Positions 45,600-57,960 of a stretch of 64,000 nt of DNA are shown in pieces. The DNA is from Gnetum montanum (lineage: Eukaryota; Streptophyta; Gnetopsida; Gnetales; Gnetaceae). Within the stretch, counting starts at the first letter, position 1. Each line of letters starts with the position of its first letter. Both the position numbers and the translations under genes were made by a program. The notes under the pieces were generated by a model, which saw only the letters and a program-made list of their open reading frames with translations, was not told the origin of the DNA and made no database searches. Where the stretch lies: NCBI GenBank assembly GCA_015680685.1, contig MNCI01017655.1:1121792-1185791 (forward strand), in the 5' to 3' direction.

Positions 45600-48500
45600 C
45601 TACTAAAGTCCATCCTAGTCATCGTGGAGCTCATTAGCATTCTCTGCTACATGAGCAAGCCTATTCCCAACATGCCTACACGAAATATGCATGTAGGTCA
45701 TTAGGAAATTTGGTTTTAGCCAGAAGCACACAAGTTCCTAGAGTTCCTACTACAACACTTTAGTGTGATGATGTGGTCACACTCAGCTATAGAGGCTACC
45801 AGTGTCATCGCAAAGACATCATTGCTTGGGGCTAACTAAAGCATTTTGAGGTTCATGTCTGAGAGCCTACTACTGATGATGATAGAGTAGGTGGTTTAGG
45901 TAGAGGTCCTAGGAGCGTTTAGCCTTTATCGAAGATTTGACAAATGCTAGAGTTCTCTTACTACAATAAGAGCAACACCTTCTTCATTGCTCTGCATGTG
46001 GACACTTTGTTCCAGAACCCATGTGGAACTATATACTATGTAAGAGGGTAAGTATTCTTATGTTTTTTTTTTTGCATTGTATTTTTTTCTATTGGCTCAT
46101 GCTAAGTTGGTAACTACTCATGCTTAATGCTAGATTCAGAGTTAACAACTAGGATCTACAGAATAAGAAGTATGCCCTTGCCTTAACTTGTACCACCAAG
46201 GAGGTATTCTCCTCTAGTCTAAACTTTTAGGAGGCTATACTTGAGCAAGTGAGAGCTGATCTCAAGTCCTACCCTACAAAGTACTTGAGGGTGTACAAGC
46301 GGTGCAAGATCCATGATTGGCTAGATGAGGAATGGAGTAGTGGTAAGCTCAACCTTGAGGAGATTCTTACACCACCACTTCCATCTCACACACCATTTGA
46401 TTCACATAAGAATTTACTATTTTGTCTTCTATGCTAGCTCACATGTGCTCATTGATTTTCCCTTTCATGATGCTAATGTTATTTTTTTCTTTATTATAGT
46501 AACAGTTGCTTCAGGATAGGTGATGATGGTCACCATAGGCTACATTGACGCCACACTCATCATGAAATATGGTGACGTGAAGGGTACATAGCATTGGTTA
46601 TGCCACTAAGCATTAGAGGCATTGAACACTAGGCTCACATATGCTAGGTTGATGAACCTATTATTAGCCCTTAGCCCAAGCATTCCAGTGGTTCAAATGA
46701 TCACAATCATTGACTCCTTTAGCAACGATGTTTTCCACTTTGTCACCTGAGTGTGCAATGTGAGGGTAGTTTTGGACCTCAATGAGGCCTTCTTTGCCAA
46801 CCTCTTTAGCCTTCCCACTGATGACCTATTAGTCATTGATAGGATCAACAAGGAGGTGGACTATAGAGGAGAGATCAAGGGCTGGTTGGGGGTCATCCAA
46901 TCTCACAAGGGCATACCCATCAAGGATGTGATGGTGCTTAAGGTATAAGAGCTATACCCTCTCTTTCGTGCCCATGCATGTTTAAATTTTCTCTCCCAAG
47001 GGAAAATTCTTAGGGTAGAGAAAGCATGGATGATGAAAGAGGTGTTGGAGGAGGATATGAGGTTCAACTAGCCCTCCTACATCACCATTGATTTACATGC
47101 AAAAATCACCAAGCTATGCTTCAACCTTCAAGCAAGGTCTCACATACATTTTACATTCTTACAGGGTATCTGTGAAGGTTTGTGGAGCTCTTGGTGATAC
47201 ATGATGGCAGGCAATGGGTGATAAAGGATTGTGAGTAGCTATCAAAGCCTTGGGTTAAGCATATGTTCATGACCACTTGCACGTAGTACCCCCTAGAGGG
47301 GGTTGATGAGTCGTATCTAGTAATGACTAAAGATCTCTTGGGGTGGTCACACTATTCATGTAACAGCATAGATAAGAGTCCCCTAGTTGGCATTGGAAAT
47401 ATGAACAAGGCAAATCGTTATATCACAGAGATGGTGGAACCATTCAAGGTGAAGATCAAGAGGCCACATCCTATAGATGAGACTACTCCTAAGGTTGGGA
47501 AGGCTGACAAGAAAATCTACCTCAAGCTTCACGACTTACACACAAAGGCCATAGGTTAGTATATGTACTTTATTAGATGCATTCATTTTTTGTATTTTTC
47601 ATGTTTGTACTTTTATGTTTTTGCTGCTATGTTATACTAATGCACTAATATGACTGATATGTGCTAATGTGTTATAGTTGTAAACTATCAAAATTAGGAG
47701 AGAGGGATGCCAGAGCAGTGGCAAAAGTAGTACTAGAGGAGGCCCTTCCTCAAGATAAGGAGGGGCAAGCACAAGGGAAAGAGTTGCATGATGCAATAAA
47801 GAAACTCTGACAGTTGGAGGAGGAGGGACTATTTGACCCTGATGGAGGTGATTTTGACCACCTCTTTGATAGCATGCAACTAGGTGACCCCCTTGCTCTT
47901 ACACCTAAGGGTATACTAGGTAAGTGCCTTAGATTGTTGTCTATTGTTGCTTTTTTTTTCTAGAATATTTGGCTCTTCAATTGTTGCTAAGTGCACTATT
48001 ATGTCATAGCCTCTGATGTGCCTACTAGTGGCCAAATTTCTACCTACCATATGAAGTTATGGGTAGATATGCCTAACAAGATTGCCTTCATGGAAGGTGT
48101 TGTGGAGGATGTGGTTGATCGCCTATAGTAGGTAGATCCTAGGCTTGGTATGTGCATGATGTAACATTACTTATGTCACTTTACTAGTTTGGTGCTTAGT
48201 CTATGACTAAGGTTGATTTTCTTATTGCATGCCAATAGGCTCCAAGCTTTACTAGGATCCAAGCAAGGTGGCCAAGGTGGATGTCATCCTTGAGTTCCCT
48301 CCTAAAGTGGAGTAGGTGCCTCATTGTACATACAAGGTAGCCAAAAAATGCATGCTTTCCTATGCAAAAGTATTGTAGGTCTACGGGCACTCAAATGAGC
48401 ACCTATGGAAGCATGTTCATGAGCTCTAGGAGACGATGATGAGCCAAGAAACAAAGATCAAGGACCTTCAATCCTGATATGACTTTCTTGCAACTTGATC

Positions 48501-49110
48501 ATGGGGAGATAGTACCTAGTGAACCACAGAGATAGACTATGCTAGGTACTAGTTGACCATCTATGGAAGGAACGAGGCCACCTGAGACATTATTGAGTAG
48601 TGGCTACAAATAGTTCTACTCACCCAAAAGGACCAGGACTAGAAAAACTATGGCACTAAGGTGTATAGGTGGGGGTAGACCCAAAAGAACCCAAAGCATC
48701 ACTACAAGTGGAAGCAAGATGCATACCTTAAGTGATACAAGGAGGAATATATCAAATGTTGCTACCTTGAGATTTTCCTTGAGGCAATCAATGGGAGATG
48801 AGCTACAAGTTGTTCACTCATCATATTATGGTGAGTGGGTCTTTGGAGAGGCATATTGTCACACCCTCAAGAGAGACTTTGTCTACTATGTTTTCCATGG
48901 AGCCACCCACATGGACCACTATGGATAAAGGTAAGACCCTTGTGGGGATTGACTTTGGCCAAGAGGACTGGATGTAACTATTTGAGGCCAAAATCCTCCA
49001 ATGCTTAGAGAATGGCATTAATAGTTTGCCTCTAGACATGATCGATGTGAGATCCTCTCAGGTGAGTTGTTTAGTATTTTTAATAATTTTTTTAGTTTGG
49101 TTTGTATATT
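45600..49110 (+). pseudogene. Multi-exon-like coding relic, antisense to III-b
   Basis: Series of protein-like stretches separated by GT...AG-bounded, T-rich gaps. An example is a donor gtaagt at 46048 with acceptor ttcag at 46139, which joins PCGTIYYVRG to VNN. Readable pieces include KYLRVYKRCKIHDWLDEEW (46290), DYRGEIKGWLGVIQSHKGIP (46860), DLLGWSHYSCNSID (47330), LFDPDGGDFDHLFDSMQ (47830) and MKLWVDMPNKIAFMEGVVED (48050). Stops are scattered. I do not recognise the family. It may be the antisense ORF of a Tat-type element or a host gene relic. Confidence 0.45.
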
Positions 49111-49499
49111 GTACATTTTCTTACTAATTTAATTTCTTTTTATTTTGGTATGGCAACAAGCACCAAACAATGCTGTAGGCCCCAACAGTGTAGTGAAGGA
49201 AGAAGGACCTCCACCTTCACCTAGTACCACTGGTTCAGCATGTTCTAATGTAGCCCTACTGTTGGGAATTTTTACATTTTTGGTGTATTTTTGCTACATG
49301 GTATTGATTCTTATGCCATGTACTATTATTGATGTGAGATGGCATGCAATGAATGTATTTGCTATATGTATTATGTAACTTTTGCCATTACTTGCTATGT
49401 GTTTATTATGCTAATGTTACGATGGATTGATGTGCTAAGTTATGACTATGTGATACTATGACTATGCAATGATAATATGTTAGTTTAATGTCATTTTGA

Positions 49500-49690
49500 G
49501 CCCTAGTGGTAGTTTAAGGCCATTTCAGGCCATGCATTGGAAAGGAAAAGTGTTACCAGTTTTAGGCCATGGTGGGCCATGCAATGTCAGTTTAAGGCCA
49601 TGGTGGATCATACACTAGTTTAAGGCCTTTTTGGGTCATGTGATACAAGGGAGATTGCTAGTTTTAGGCTATGGTAGGCCCTATATTTTA
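49500..49690. repeat. Degenerate repeat, agtttaaggccatggtgggc type
   Basis: Five loose copies at about 49510, 49558, 49588, 49617 and 49660, spaced 29-48 bp. They lie between the plus-strand relic and the protease of III-b, where RT and integrase would be expected. Confidence 0.6.
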
Positions 49691-49924
49691 ATTTTTTGAT
49701 GATTTTTATGTATTTATATGTTTTCATGCATAAGCTAATAACTACTAAAAAGTAAACTAAACAAGCAAAAGCATAAACTAAGCAAAAATGCACAAACAAA
49801 AGAAGTAAATGCATAATAAAGAAAAAAATGCAAAATGCAAACAAGTAAGATAAACATAAATGTATAAACAAGATGCAAGTACGTAGGATATGTAGAAGTG
49901 AGGGGCAGGTAGGCACCAAGTGCA

Positions 49925-50620
49925 TGTTGGACTAAGGGATTGCCTTAGTCACGTAGTTGCTTCCTAACTTGGTGTGGGTTAGGGGGCATGTAGGGCCTAG
50001 ACAGTACTATGTGGTACTTGCCTTGACCTTCATCAGCTAATTTGAAGATTAATTCTACCCATAAAGTATCCTTCAAGAGGTCATTGACCCCCTTTGGCTC
50101 CTTGAGTTGATCTACCTTACATGTTTCACCTTCAATATTTACAAAAGGTGTGTCATCGGAGAACTCCACCTCTGACCCTTGTTCAATGTCTATGTTGTTT
50201 ATGGCCAAAGAGGCTACATTGTCACCATAAATGATAACCTCACCACCTTTGTATAGAACATGGATTTCTTGGTGAATAGGAGAGGAGATGGCTTGCAGTT
50301 AGACCAACCAAGGTCTACCTAAGATTAGGTTGAAGCCTAGCATCTGCTTGATGATGATGAACTCTATAGTGGTGGGGAATTGTTTCCCTATCACGAATGC
50401 TATTGTCATTATTCCCCTTAAAACAACACATGACCCATTAAAGGACTTTAGGCACATTTTATTTGTGGGTTTGATTTGGTTAGAAAGACTTAGCTTGTTA
50501 ATGATAGTGTATGGAATGACATTGATTGCCACCCCATCATCGACATGCACCCTTCATATTTTGCATTACCCTACATTGATTATGATAAACATTGGTGCAT
50601 TAATGACCTAACCTTTCTCA
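49925..50620 (-). pseudogene. Aspartic protease of III-b
   Basis: Reads MHVDDGVAINVIPYTIINKL (active site DDG in place of D-(S/T/N)-G), later MLGFNLILGRPWLV, then a tail (NIDIEQGSEVEFSDD...). The DNG-SALNV-P form of this site is common in Tat-type elements, which supports that placement. It ends near 49945, after which no RT follows. Confidence 0.72.
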
Positions 50621-51899
50621 GGGTCGGCCTTGATTACCTCATCACAGAATGCTAAGGCCATTGAGCTCAATTCCTATGGTGTAGGAGGCAACATCATAGC
50701 ATGGATCAATTATTCATTTTCTGGGATGTTCTTTGTGGTAGGAATGGAGGTCAACATGCAGACCAACAATTCATAGTGGGTGGAGGAGGTCATGATCAAG
50801 TCATACAGTTTTAATGTTGTGTTCTTTTATTTTAAAGCCTATTTGACCTAGGGTAATGTGTCTAGAAATTCTTTTCCACTATCTACTATTTTGTTGGCCT
50901 TTATCTTCTTCATGCAGTCCAAGAGATGAATCTCTTATTGAGGGTATTTAGGCTTGGTCTATCTTGCTTGCCTAGGAGACTCAGTGCTCAATTGTTGGTT
51001 GCTCATGGTGGCCTTCTCAATTGATTTGGCCATGGAGATGGAGGACAAAGGGACTAGATTTGGTGAACATAACTCTTTTTGATCCTAGTGCTACCTAACC
51101 ATTTTGTTTGCAAGGTGCTTATTAGAACACCTGGGTTGCCACCTAGACATTTTGCTAGTGTTTCCCATAGCTTGATTGCTTAGAAAAGCAAGGAATAATG
51201 TGTGACCCATCACTAGACTCCAAGTTGGTGAGGAGTTTGCACGTTGCAGCACCCTAACAACAAGGGATGACTAGGTTCATGCTACTGCAATGTGCTATGG
51301 GATCTTGACCATAAAGGATGTTGTGGGTGCCCAACATGGCACTCTGATAACAAAAAAAATCCTCAAACTAGTGGATGTCTAGGGGACCTCAACATTGCCA
51401 GAGGGCACACAAACCACAAATGGCTCCTACATCAATTCTGAGTTGTCATCAATGCTGATAACATTGATGCTATACCTTGCACCACCTACATTTAGAGGGC
51501 CTTTGTAGAATCTCATTAAATGATTTTTGGGGCAAACTATGTTGGTGGCATCAAGAACTAACTCACCTTGATCAATCATGTGCTAGATATCATCTTGTAG
51601 AGACATGCAAAAGTTAGTGTCATGTCTAAGCAATTGATGATAGTGGCAAAAATGGTCTAGCCTAAACTTTTTAAGGATGGAGGCTCATTTGGTGCTATAG
51701 TTGAGGGATTCCTAAGGAGCTCATAGTATTGTTCATGCCTCTTATGAGCCTCCTTGGACATCTACTTGTATTGGATTCTTCTAGTCTTAAGTAGTTGATC
51801 CAAGAGTTTTGATAGTTTGAGTGGCAATGGTATGTACTTTCAGTGATCCTTGCACTCAAAGTTTGTCCTTGGGGTAGCATGCCATATAGTTTTTGATGT

Positions 51900-53640
51900 T
51901 ATGGATTAGTTGCTTACTACAGTGCTAGCGATTGAAGCCTTATTATTAGCTATGGCCTTAGGTGGCTTGGCCATTAGTTTAGCATTGGTTGGCTTGGCCT
52001 CATTGGCCACTATTGCCATAGTTGTGGTTGCCTATTTTCCTTTGTACTTATCCTTTTTGGCATAAGAATTCTTGTAGGCAATGTAGGCTAGGCCCTTGCT
52101 AGCCTCTTCCACATCTTGAATGCTCTTGGTTTAAGAAAATGCTTGGCTTAAGGATTTCGGGAATAGATAGTATAGCTTTGACTTAATAAAGTTGTTCACT
52201 GCACCCTTGAAGATTGCTAACAAATGTGTTTTGGCAATTATCTTAGGGATTTCATTGAGTGATGCACTCTAGCATTGTATGAATTTTTTCATAGGCTCTA
52301 TGTGGCCCTACTTAATTTTCATTAGCTAGCCCAGGGTCACCTCGGGTTTCAAGTTATACTTGAAGCGGATGACGAGTTGGCTAAGCAAATCTTCCAAAGA
52401 GGAAATGGAGGCCCTAGAAAGCATGCGATACCAATCCAGTGCCTTTTTGGTTAAGGACATGGCAAGCACACATGTGATTATGTGTGGCCATGCTTACAAG
52501 AATAGGCATTTAGACCAAAAGATCACCAAGTGAGCATTGGGATCCCCTTCACCATTTTATTTAGTGAATTGGATGAGTAAAACCCCAATGAGTAGGGTTA
52601 GTGGTGGAACCACAAGACTCATTAGGTCATCCTGGTAGAAATCCATTACATGAACAATTTCAAAGGAGGCAACCTTGAGTTGCTTGACCTCTTCGGTTAG
52701 AGTTTGGATGAGCTAGAATGCTTGATCCAGGCTCGATGAGGTTGCAGGAGGTTGCATCAGTTGTGCTACCCACTATGATGCTTGGATGGCCCATGACCTG
52801 GCTATAGGTTGTAGGACCACATGTAATGCTTGTTGTGTGGGTTGTGCCATGGGCACAGTAGTTGGGCCCCACGACATGTTTATAAGTTGGGGCATTGTGA
52901 AGGGGGCTAATGTGACAAGTGGGAAATATGACATTTGAGTTGCTTATGGTGGCGAAATGCACATGGTGTGCACATAGGGTTGCACTGGCAAGATGGTTAC
53001 TGGCAAGGAGGATTGAGTAGGTTGCAAAGGTATGACAAAGGGTAGAATAATAGGATGTAATGCATCCTAGTGTGCATGGTATGTATGATGGATCACCACC
53101 ATGAGTGTATACCTAGGAGGAAACACTAAGTTTATAACTATCTCTAGGAAGATAGGTGGGTGGGACTATAGAGGAATGAAAGCAGAGGTTGTCCACCAGA
53201 AAGAGGTGTGGAATGAGTCCTCATGATCTAAACAAGCTTCAAACTCACCCTGCTCTTCCTACAAGGGCTCCTCGTAGTTTGTTCCTACCTCATGCTCGTT
53301 GGCTCAGATGAGCTAGACAAGCACCCACTGATAAGGCTTAGTGAATGGAATGAAATTCATAGTAGAAGGGAAGTATTCCCTTTCATTCTAGTGTATGAGC
53401 TCATAACTTTCTTTGGCCTCCATTTCTTCATGGTCTATGAATAGACCTACCTAGAGCTTTGTGAAAATGAATTTATACTACTCTTTGTTCAAGATCATGT
53501 ACTCAAGAGGTAGGCTACACAACCTAAGAGATTACCTTTGTCCTACCATGTCAATATGGTTAATCTAGATTTCTTATTGAGCAAGCCAAGTAACAAGCAC
53601 ACTTAGAGTGGAGGTCAAAGGATGATCAAGGTTCATATTG
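51900..53640 (-). pseudogene. gag of III-b
   Basis: Starts near 53640 (MNLDHPLTSTLSVLVT). A hydrophobic Pro/Thr-rich part lies at about 53100-52700. The core at about 52450-52250 reads ALDWYRMLSRASISSLEDLL, then FKYNLKPEVTL. After it come FKGAVNNFIKSKLYYLFPKS and AYIAYKNSYAKKDKYKGK. Collinear with III-a gag (1-2077). The gag/protease linker (51900-50620) has repeated stops. Confidence 0.75.
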
Positions 53641-54150
53641 TAAGAGAAGGAAAATTAAGGATAGCTAACTTTGAAAATTTGATGAAAAAAATGGCTAACT
53701 ATTAAAACTACAAAAAATAAGTTAAGTATGAAAAGTGTAGAAAAATAACTGTGTAAAATTGTGAAAAAATGGCTAACTGCAGAAGCTACTAAAAATGCTA
53801 AAAATGGCTAACTCTGGGACTACACTAAGAGCCAACTACACTCTCTACACTAAGAGCCAACTACACTCTCTACACTAAGAGCCAACTATGCTCTCCTAAG
53901 CATCCAAAATTTAACTAAGTATGAGATGTAAGCTCTAGGGGTTGTCAAGCGAGGTTCTAGAAGAATCGATGATCGGGTCTAGTCTACATCGACTAGTTTG
54001 TAGACAACTCCTATACTAGCCTCAGATCTAGCTACTGTCATGATAGGTCCATAGGGGTGTTAAGTATACACTATCCTATAGCTAGCAACAATGGTGGAGA
54101 GAGCATGCAAGACAACAACCAATGAAGATCGTAGAAGGAAATGGCACTGG
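53641..54150 (-). other. Leader of III-b between primer site and gag
   Basis: Noncoding. Holds the 25-bp tandem repeat and several ggctaact repeats; otherwise nothing seen. Confidence 0.5.
53820..53894. repeat. 25-bp tandem repeat, three units
   Basis: ctacactaagagccaactac plus actct, repeated without gaps. The third unit differs by actatgctct. Lies in the III-b leader. Confidence 0.92.
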
Positions 54151-54173
54151 CCCTCCTTCTAGCACCAAAAAAC
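54150..54173 (-). promoter_or_regulatory. Primer-binding site, tRNA-Asn type (III-b)
   Basis: On the minus strand gttttttggtgctagaagga follows the LTR end (actata). Same site as in G1, G2 and III-a. Confidence 0.65.
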
Positions 54174-54864
54174 TATAGTGACTGAAAACATCAGTGGTAG
54201 GAATGGTACACTAAGAGGTTTGTGGTGTGCACAACTTGACCCTGCATCCACATGAGGGCCTATTGGAGGAGTAGATAGGATGCCTAAAATGGTCTTGTCA
54301 ATCGAACTAGGACTTATGGGATGTGATGTTGAAACATTGTTAAGTCCTTGCACGATGTTTGCAGTGTCTATGGTGTCAATGGGGGTGAGCATAGTCAAGG
54401 GTTTCCCTTGAAAAAAAAGGTGTTAATGTGTAGTTGCATGTAGGAATAGCAAAGAATGCAAGTAAATGCCAGAATGTGAATAAAAATACTGAAAAATGTG
54501 CATGGAGAGAGTGAGATAAAAAGTAGCACTACCCCAAATGAGAAGAGGGTAGTTAACTGCAAAAAAGTATAGGAGGCACATGGTGTACAAACAGGTGCAA
54601 TAGGTAGTCTAGCCATAGTCTCAAGGTATCTGAGCTATGAAAACTAACATCTGTAGTGAAGTCTATGCCTGTCGAGTTGGCTACCATGATGTCCTATGGA
54701 TTGTAGTGGTCTACGGTGGTGTCCTACAATGGTGTGCAATGGTGCCAAATGCTAGATTAGAGTTTGCTAAAATGCCAAGTACACTCAAGTGCAAGAATGC
54801 TAAAAATGCAAATTTTCCAACTGAATGCAAGTATTGTCAACCCTTGGAACATAGAGTGCTAGGG

Positions 54865-54872
54865 TATTTATA
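54865..54872 (-). promoter_or_regulatory. TATA box of III-b LTR
   Basis: TATAAATA on the minus strand in tcctataaataccctag, as in III-a. Confidence 0.55.
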
Positions 54873-55229
54873 GGATTAGGATTGCTATGTAATTTTAGAT
54901 CAAGCACCATGTGGCGGAGGGGTAGTTGGGACTACACTACACCCAACTATGCTCTCCACTAAAGCAAATGGTGTTCTGCTAGTGTGCTCCAATGGACCCT
55001 ATGAGACTACCAAACTATGACTATGCTACCCAAACTGCATGTGCAAGTGTTAAACAAACTGCAATATACCTAAAAATAATGCAAAATAGTGCAATTTTGG
55101 AGACTATTCTCCTAGACTATGTTGTCCATGCTCTTGAGTGGTGTTGAGTGTAGGTACAATTTTGGAAAAAATGGGGGGTGCAAAAGAAATGCAAGTTGTT
55201 GATCTTGCTTGCTGGAAGACTGTCAAAGC

Positions 55230-55790
55230 TAAGATGAAGGCCGGTGCTACATTCTAGAGGCTTCTGGAGGTAGTTCAGCAGACTATGTTGACTATGCTCT
55301 AGAGCATAGTCTCAATGGTTAGACAAATTTTGCAAAACTTGAGGTCAAATGCTAACTACACTGACTACACTTTGGAGCATAGTCCCGGTAGTGAGAGTGT
55401 AGTCTAGGAAGTTAGAAAATTTTTGCAAAACTAGTGTCTTCATGTAAACTATGCTAACTACACTTTGTACCATAGTAGAAAGTGCAGTCATAGAAGTTAG
55501 AAATTTTTCCAAATTTTTTCTTCGATTCCAAGCAAGCTCTACAGCTTCTGGCTTAACACTTAGGAAAATTTTCAAAATTGGCCATTTGTGTGCTAACTAT
55601 GCTCTAGAGTGTAGTCCTAGTAGTGGAGAGAATAGTCCAACACTTCGAAAAATTTGCAACAGCTGTCAACACATAGAAAAATCTTGCAAATATGGACTTC
55701 TATTGCAAACTACACTAACTACACTCTAGAGCATAGTCCCACTAGTGGTGAGCATAGGCCCAACACTTAGAAAAACTTGCATTATGTTAA
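55230..55790. repeat. Palindrome-bearing tandem units in III-b LTR
   Basis: About five to six imperfect units of 85-130 bp. Each has (g/a)ctatgctctagagcatagt or a decayed form, then agttagaaaaatttttgcaa. The ctatgctctagagcatag core is self-complementary. Confidence 0.8.
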
Positions 55791-55800
55791 AACTTAGTCA

Positions 55801-57116
55801 AGATGTAAGAACCAAAATTTGGTGATGTTTCAATCTTAATTCTCTAGACATTATAAATTACTTTTTTGTAAGTATTTTTCTTTGTTAACCATTGTAAACT
55901 TTTAAATGATCTTCTCTTCTTAGTTAAGCAAGTGGACCATGCTATGTATGACATAGTTTGGACCTTCTCTTCCTTTTTAGAAAACTAAATCTAGTTTGAC
56001 AAGGATTTCTTTGGTCTCTTGCAATATTTACTTCTTATCTTCAAGTCATTTCGTTAACCTTTTTGTTGTGGTACTCAAATTCCCATTATGAACTCTATGT
56101 TTTGTAATGTCTACTTCATACATCTGAGTTGCTAATTACTTTATTTTTTTTATATAACCTAGTGTGCATTAATCTTTGATTCTCTTTTCTTTATTACTTC
56201 ATTACTTCTTTGTTGCTTCTTCATCTTTTACACATACTTTCATAACTTGGATGTTAGTTGTTTGTATTTCATAGAAAGGTTGTAACTATTCCAAAGTTAT
56301 AAGTCAAACTTTTTTATTATGAATTAATTAAGAATGGTTATGAATGGTCATAACGGATTACAAAACTAATGATTGTACATTAACTTAGATGTATATTCTA
56401 ACAATTCATTTTCTAAGAGTTATCAAATGTTAATTTTTATTTATTTAGGTACTATATCGATAATGTTACTAGAAGGCAACATGCAATGGAAACAACCTAT
56501 GTATTCTTTGAAAAGAATATAAAAGGGGATGCTGGAACATCAAAATAATTGTAATATATATACATGTGAACATATATAGTATAATTAGAATTAAATTTAT
56601 CCACTAGAATTGAACTCATAACTAAGAGATTTCAAATTAAGAGTCTTATCACTAGGCTAACACCTCATTGATATTAATGAATCCATAATAATTGAAGAAG
56701 TACATGAGTAATTGGATAATGTTCATTCTAGTGCTAATGTTGCTAATTTAATATAATATGATACCTCTATCTTACTAGAGGAAATGTAGGACACAATTGT
56801 TAACATAGTGGAATAATTACAAATGTCCATTATTTTCTTTACTTTTAAATCCAATAGATTTCTATTAGTCTAAGTTCCATAAGTTTATGGAGGGTGATCC
56901 CCTAAGAACTTCTTAAGATTTAAATAATGGAAATAGAGAAATATTATCAATAATCCTGATATAGTTGTAGAGTTCATACACCATCATCACATTATTTTTC
57001 TAAAGATAGGTTTGATATAAAAGTCTTTTATATGAGTGGCAAAATCATAGTCTCTACATGTGCATGGATTTCTACAAATACATAAAGCTTCAAAGGTAGG
57101 TGAATTATACCATAAT
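55801..57116. other. No gene recognised
   Basis: AT-rich sequence outside recognised elements, apart from the tRNA-like piece at 56601-56669. No open frame of note. Confidence 0.5.
56601..56669 (-). repeat. tRNA-like relic (possible SINE head)
   Basis: On the minus strand an A-box-like tagcctagtgataag is followed 30-odd bp later by a B-box-like gagttcaattct. That is the layout of a tRNA gene or tRNA-derived SINE, but the stems are poor and no clear anticodon arm forms. Confidence 0.35.
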
Positions 57117-57462
57117 TGATGAGTGGCAAGGTACCCCTACACTCAACCATACAAATATGAGTGTTACACATGTGATTCAGTCGAACTCCACAGACTAAGT
57201 GCCTACATGCCTTATGGAACACTTAAGGTTAATCATTCATTTTCTTCCCAGACTTAATTGTAATTGTCACAGTTGTATGGTTAAGTAAGTCTAAGGTATA
57301 TGATTTTTATATCTTTTCTGTTTTATCTCCTATGCTAATGAGGTGAAGGGTGAAGAGGCTAATTAACTAAATTTAACTAATTAAGCCTTAATTAACCTAG
57401 CATCAGCATCTATTCCCACTTATCATTCACACCTTGAACCAATGCAACCTTGGTTACCAAAT
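57117..57462 (-). repeat. Athila-type LTR, left piece, cut by G2
   Basis: From tgatgagtggcaaggtaccc to gttaccaaat. It matches LTRs A, B and D over the corresponding end. The rest lies beyond the window, on the far side of G2. Confidence 0.8.
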
Positions 57463-57499
57463 TGTTGGCACATTTTGGCCATTTCATGGAACAGCAAGA

Positions 57500-57835
57500 G
57501 TAGATACTAGAAAAAGACAACTTGTAAAAGAATGTATGGTTGAAAATTTGTTTCTAGAGATGCCTAACAAGGATTATCTGTCATGTACAACAATGGTCAT
57601 AGGATTGCTCCAGTGTTGGCGTATTGAGGCATTGGGTTTGTTCATGATTTTGCGCAAGTAGAATATGGTTGACTAAAATGAAAATGTATCCACTGCATTG
57701 TTAAAAATCTATGGAAAACAAGGAAATCTGGCCTCTGCTATAGATAAATATGAGATGCAGAAAAAAAAGATTATGTCATGTACTACGATCATAGAATGCT
57801 ATGCAGCTCAGGGACACCAACAAGAAGCAACTTAA
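57500..57835 (+). pseudogene. PPR-protein fragment in G2 5' LTR
   Basis: One frame with two stops reads ENLFLEMPNKDYLSCTTMV, then STALLKIYGKQGNLASAI, then SCTTIIECYAAQGHQQEAT and TAA. These are successive pentatricopeptide repeats of the plant PLS type (family forms: LFDEMPxKDVVSWTTMI, ALIDMYAKCGxLxxA). PPR proteins bind organellar RNA. Only about three repeats are present. The 3' LTR copy is at about 62624-62958. Confidence 0.7.
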
Positions 57836-57960
57836 AGTTAGCAATGTCAATAGAAACCAAAGTAGGCTGGTTGTTCTTGCTGAACAGGCCCTGCAACGTG
57901 ATCCCTAGCGTGGTGTAGCTCATCAATTTTATAAGCTTTTGCTTGATAACAAAGAGGTCG
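57836..57960 (-). pseudogene. Unidentified minus-strand coding-like fragment in G2 5' LTR
   Basis: Minus reading SDLFVIKQKLIKLMSYTTLG then TLQGLFSKNNQPTLVSIDIA. An in-frame TGA lies just upstream. It looks like a real exon, but the family is not recognised. Confidence 0.35.

Larger units (their letters stand above)
45000..55800 (-). mobile_element. Group III gypsy element III-b, non-autonomous
   Basis: Minus strand: LTR (55800-54174), tRNA-Asn-type primer site, leader, gag (53.6-51.9 kb), protease (50.6-50.1 kb), then a switch to sequence coding on the plus strand (49.1-45.6 kb) and LTR-like repeats near 45.1 kb. No RT, RNase H or integrase was found between protease and the plus-strand region. 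Antisense extra ORFs between pol and the 3' LTR are known in Tat-lineage elements, which this layout recalls. The lower boundary is uncertain. Confidence 0.6.
54174..55800 (-). repeat. 5' LTR of III-b
   Basis: About 1.6 kb. The low edge is fixed by the primer site. The high edge is placed at ttagtca (55800) because the palindromic units stop there and the minus strand would start tgactaag. TATA box at 54865-54872. Shares the ccttctagc...cacatgagggcc... block with III-a. Confidence 0.6.
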
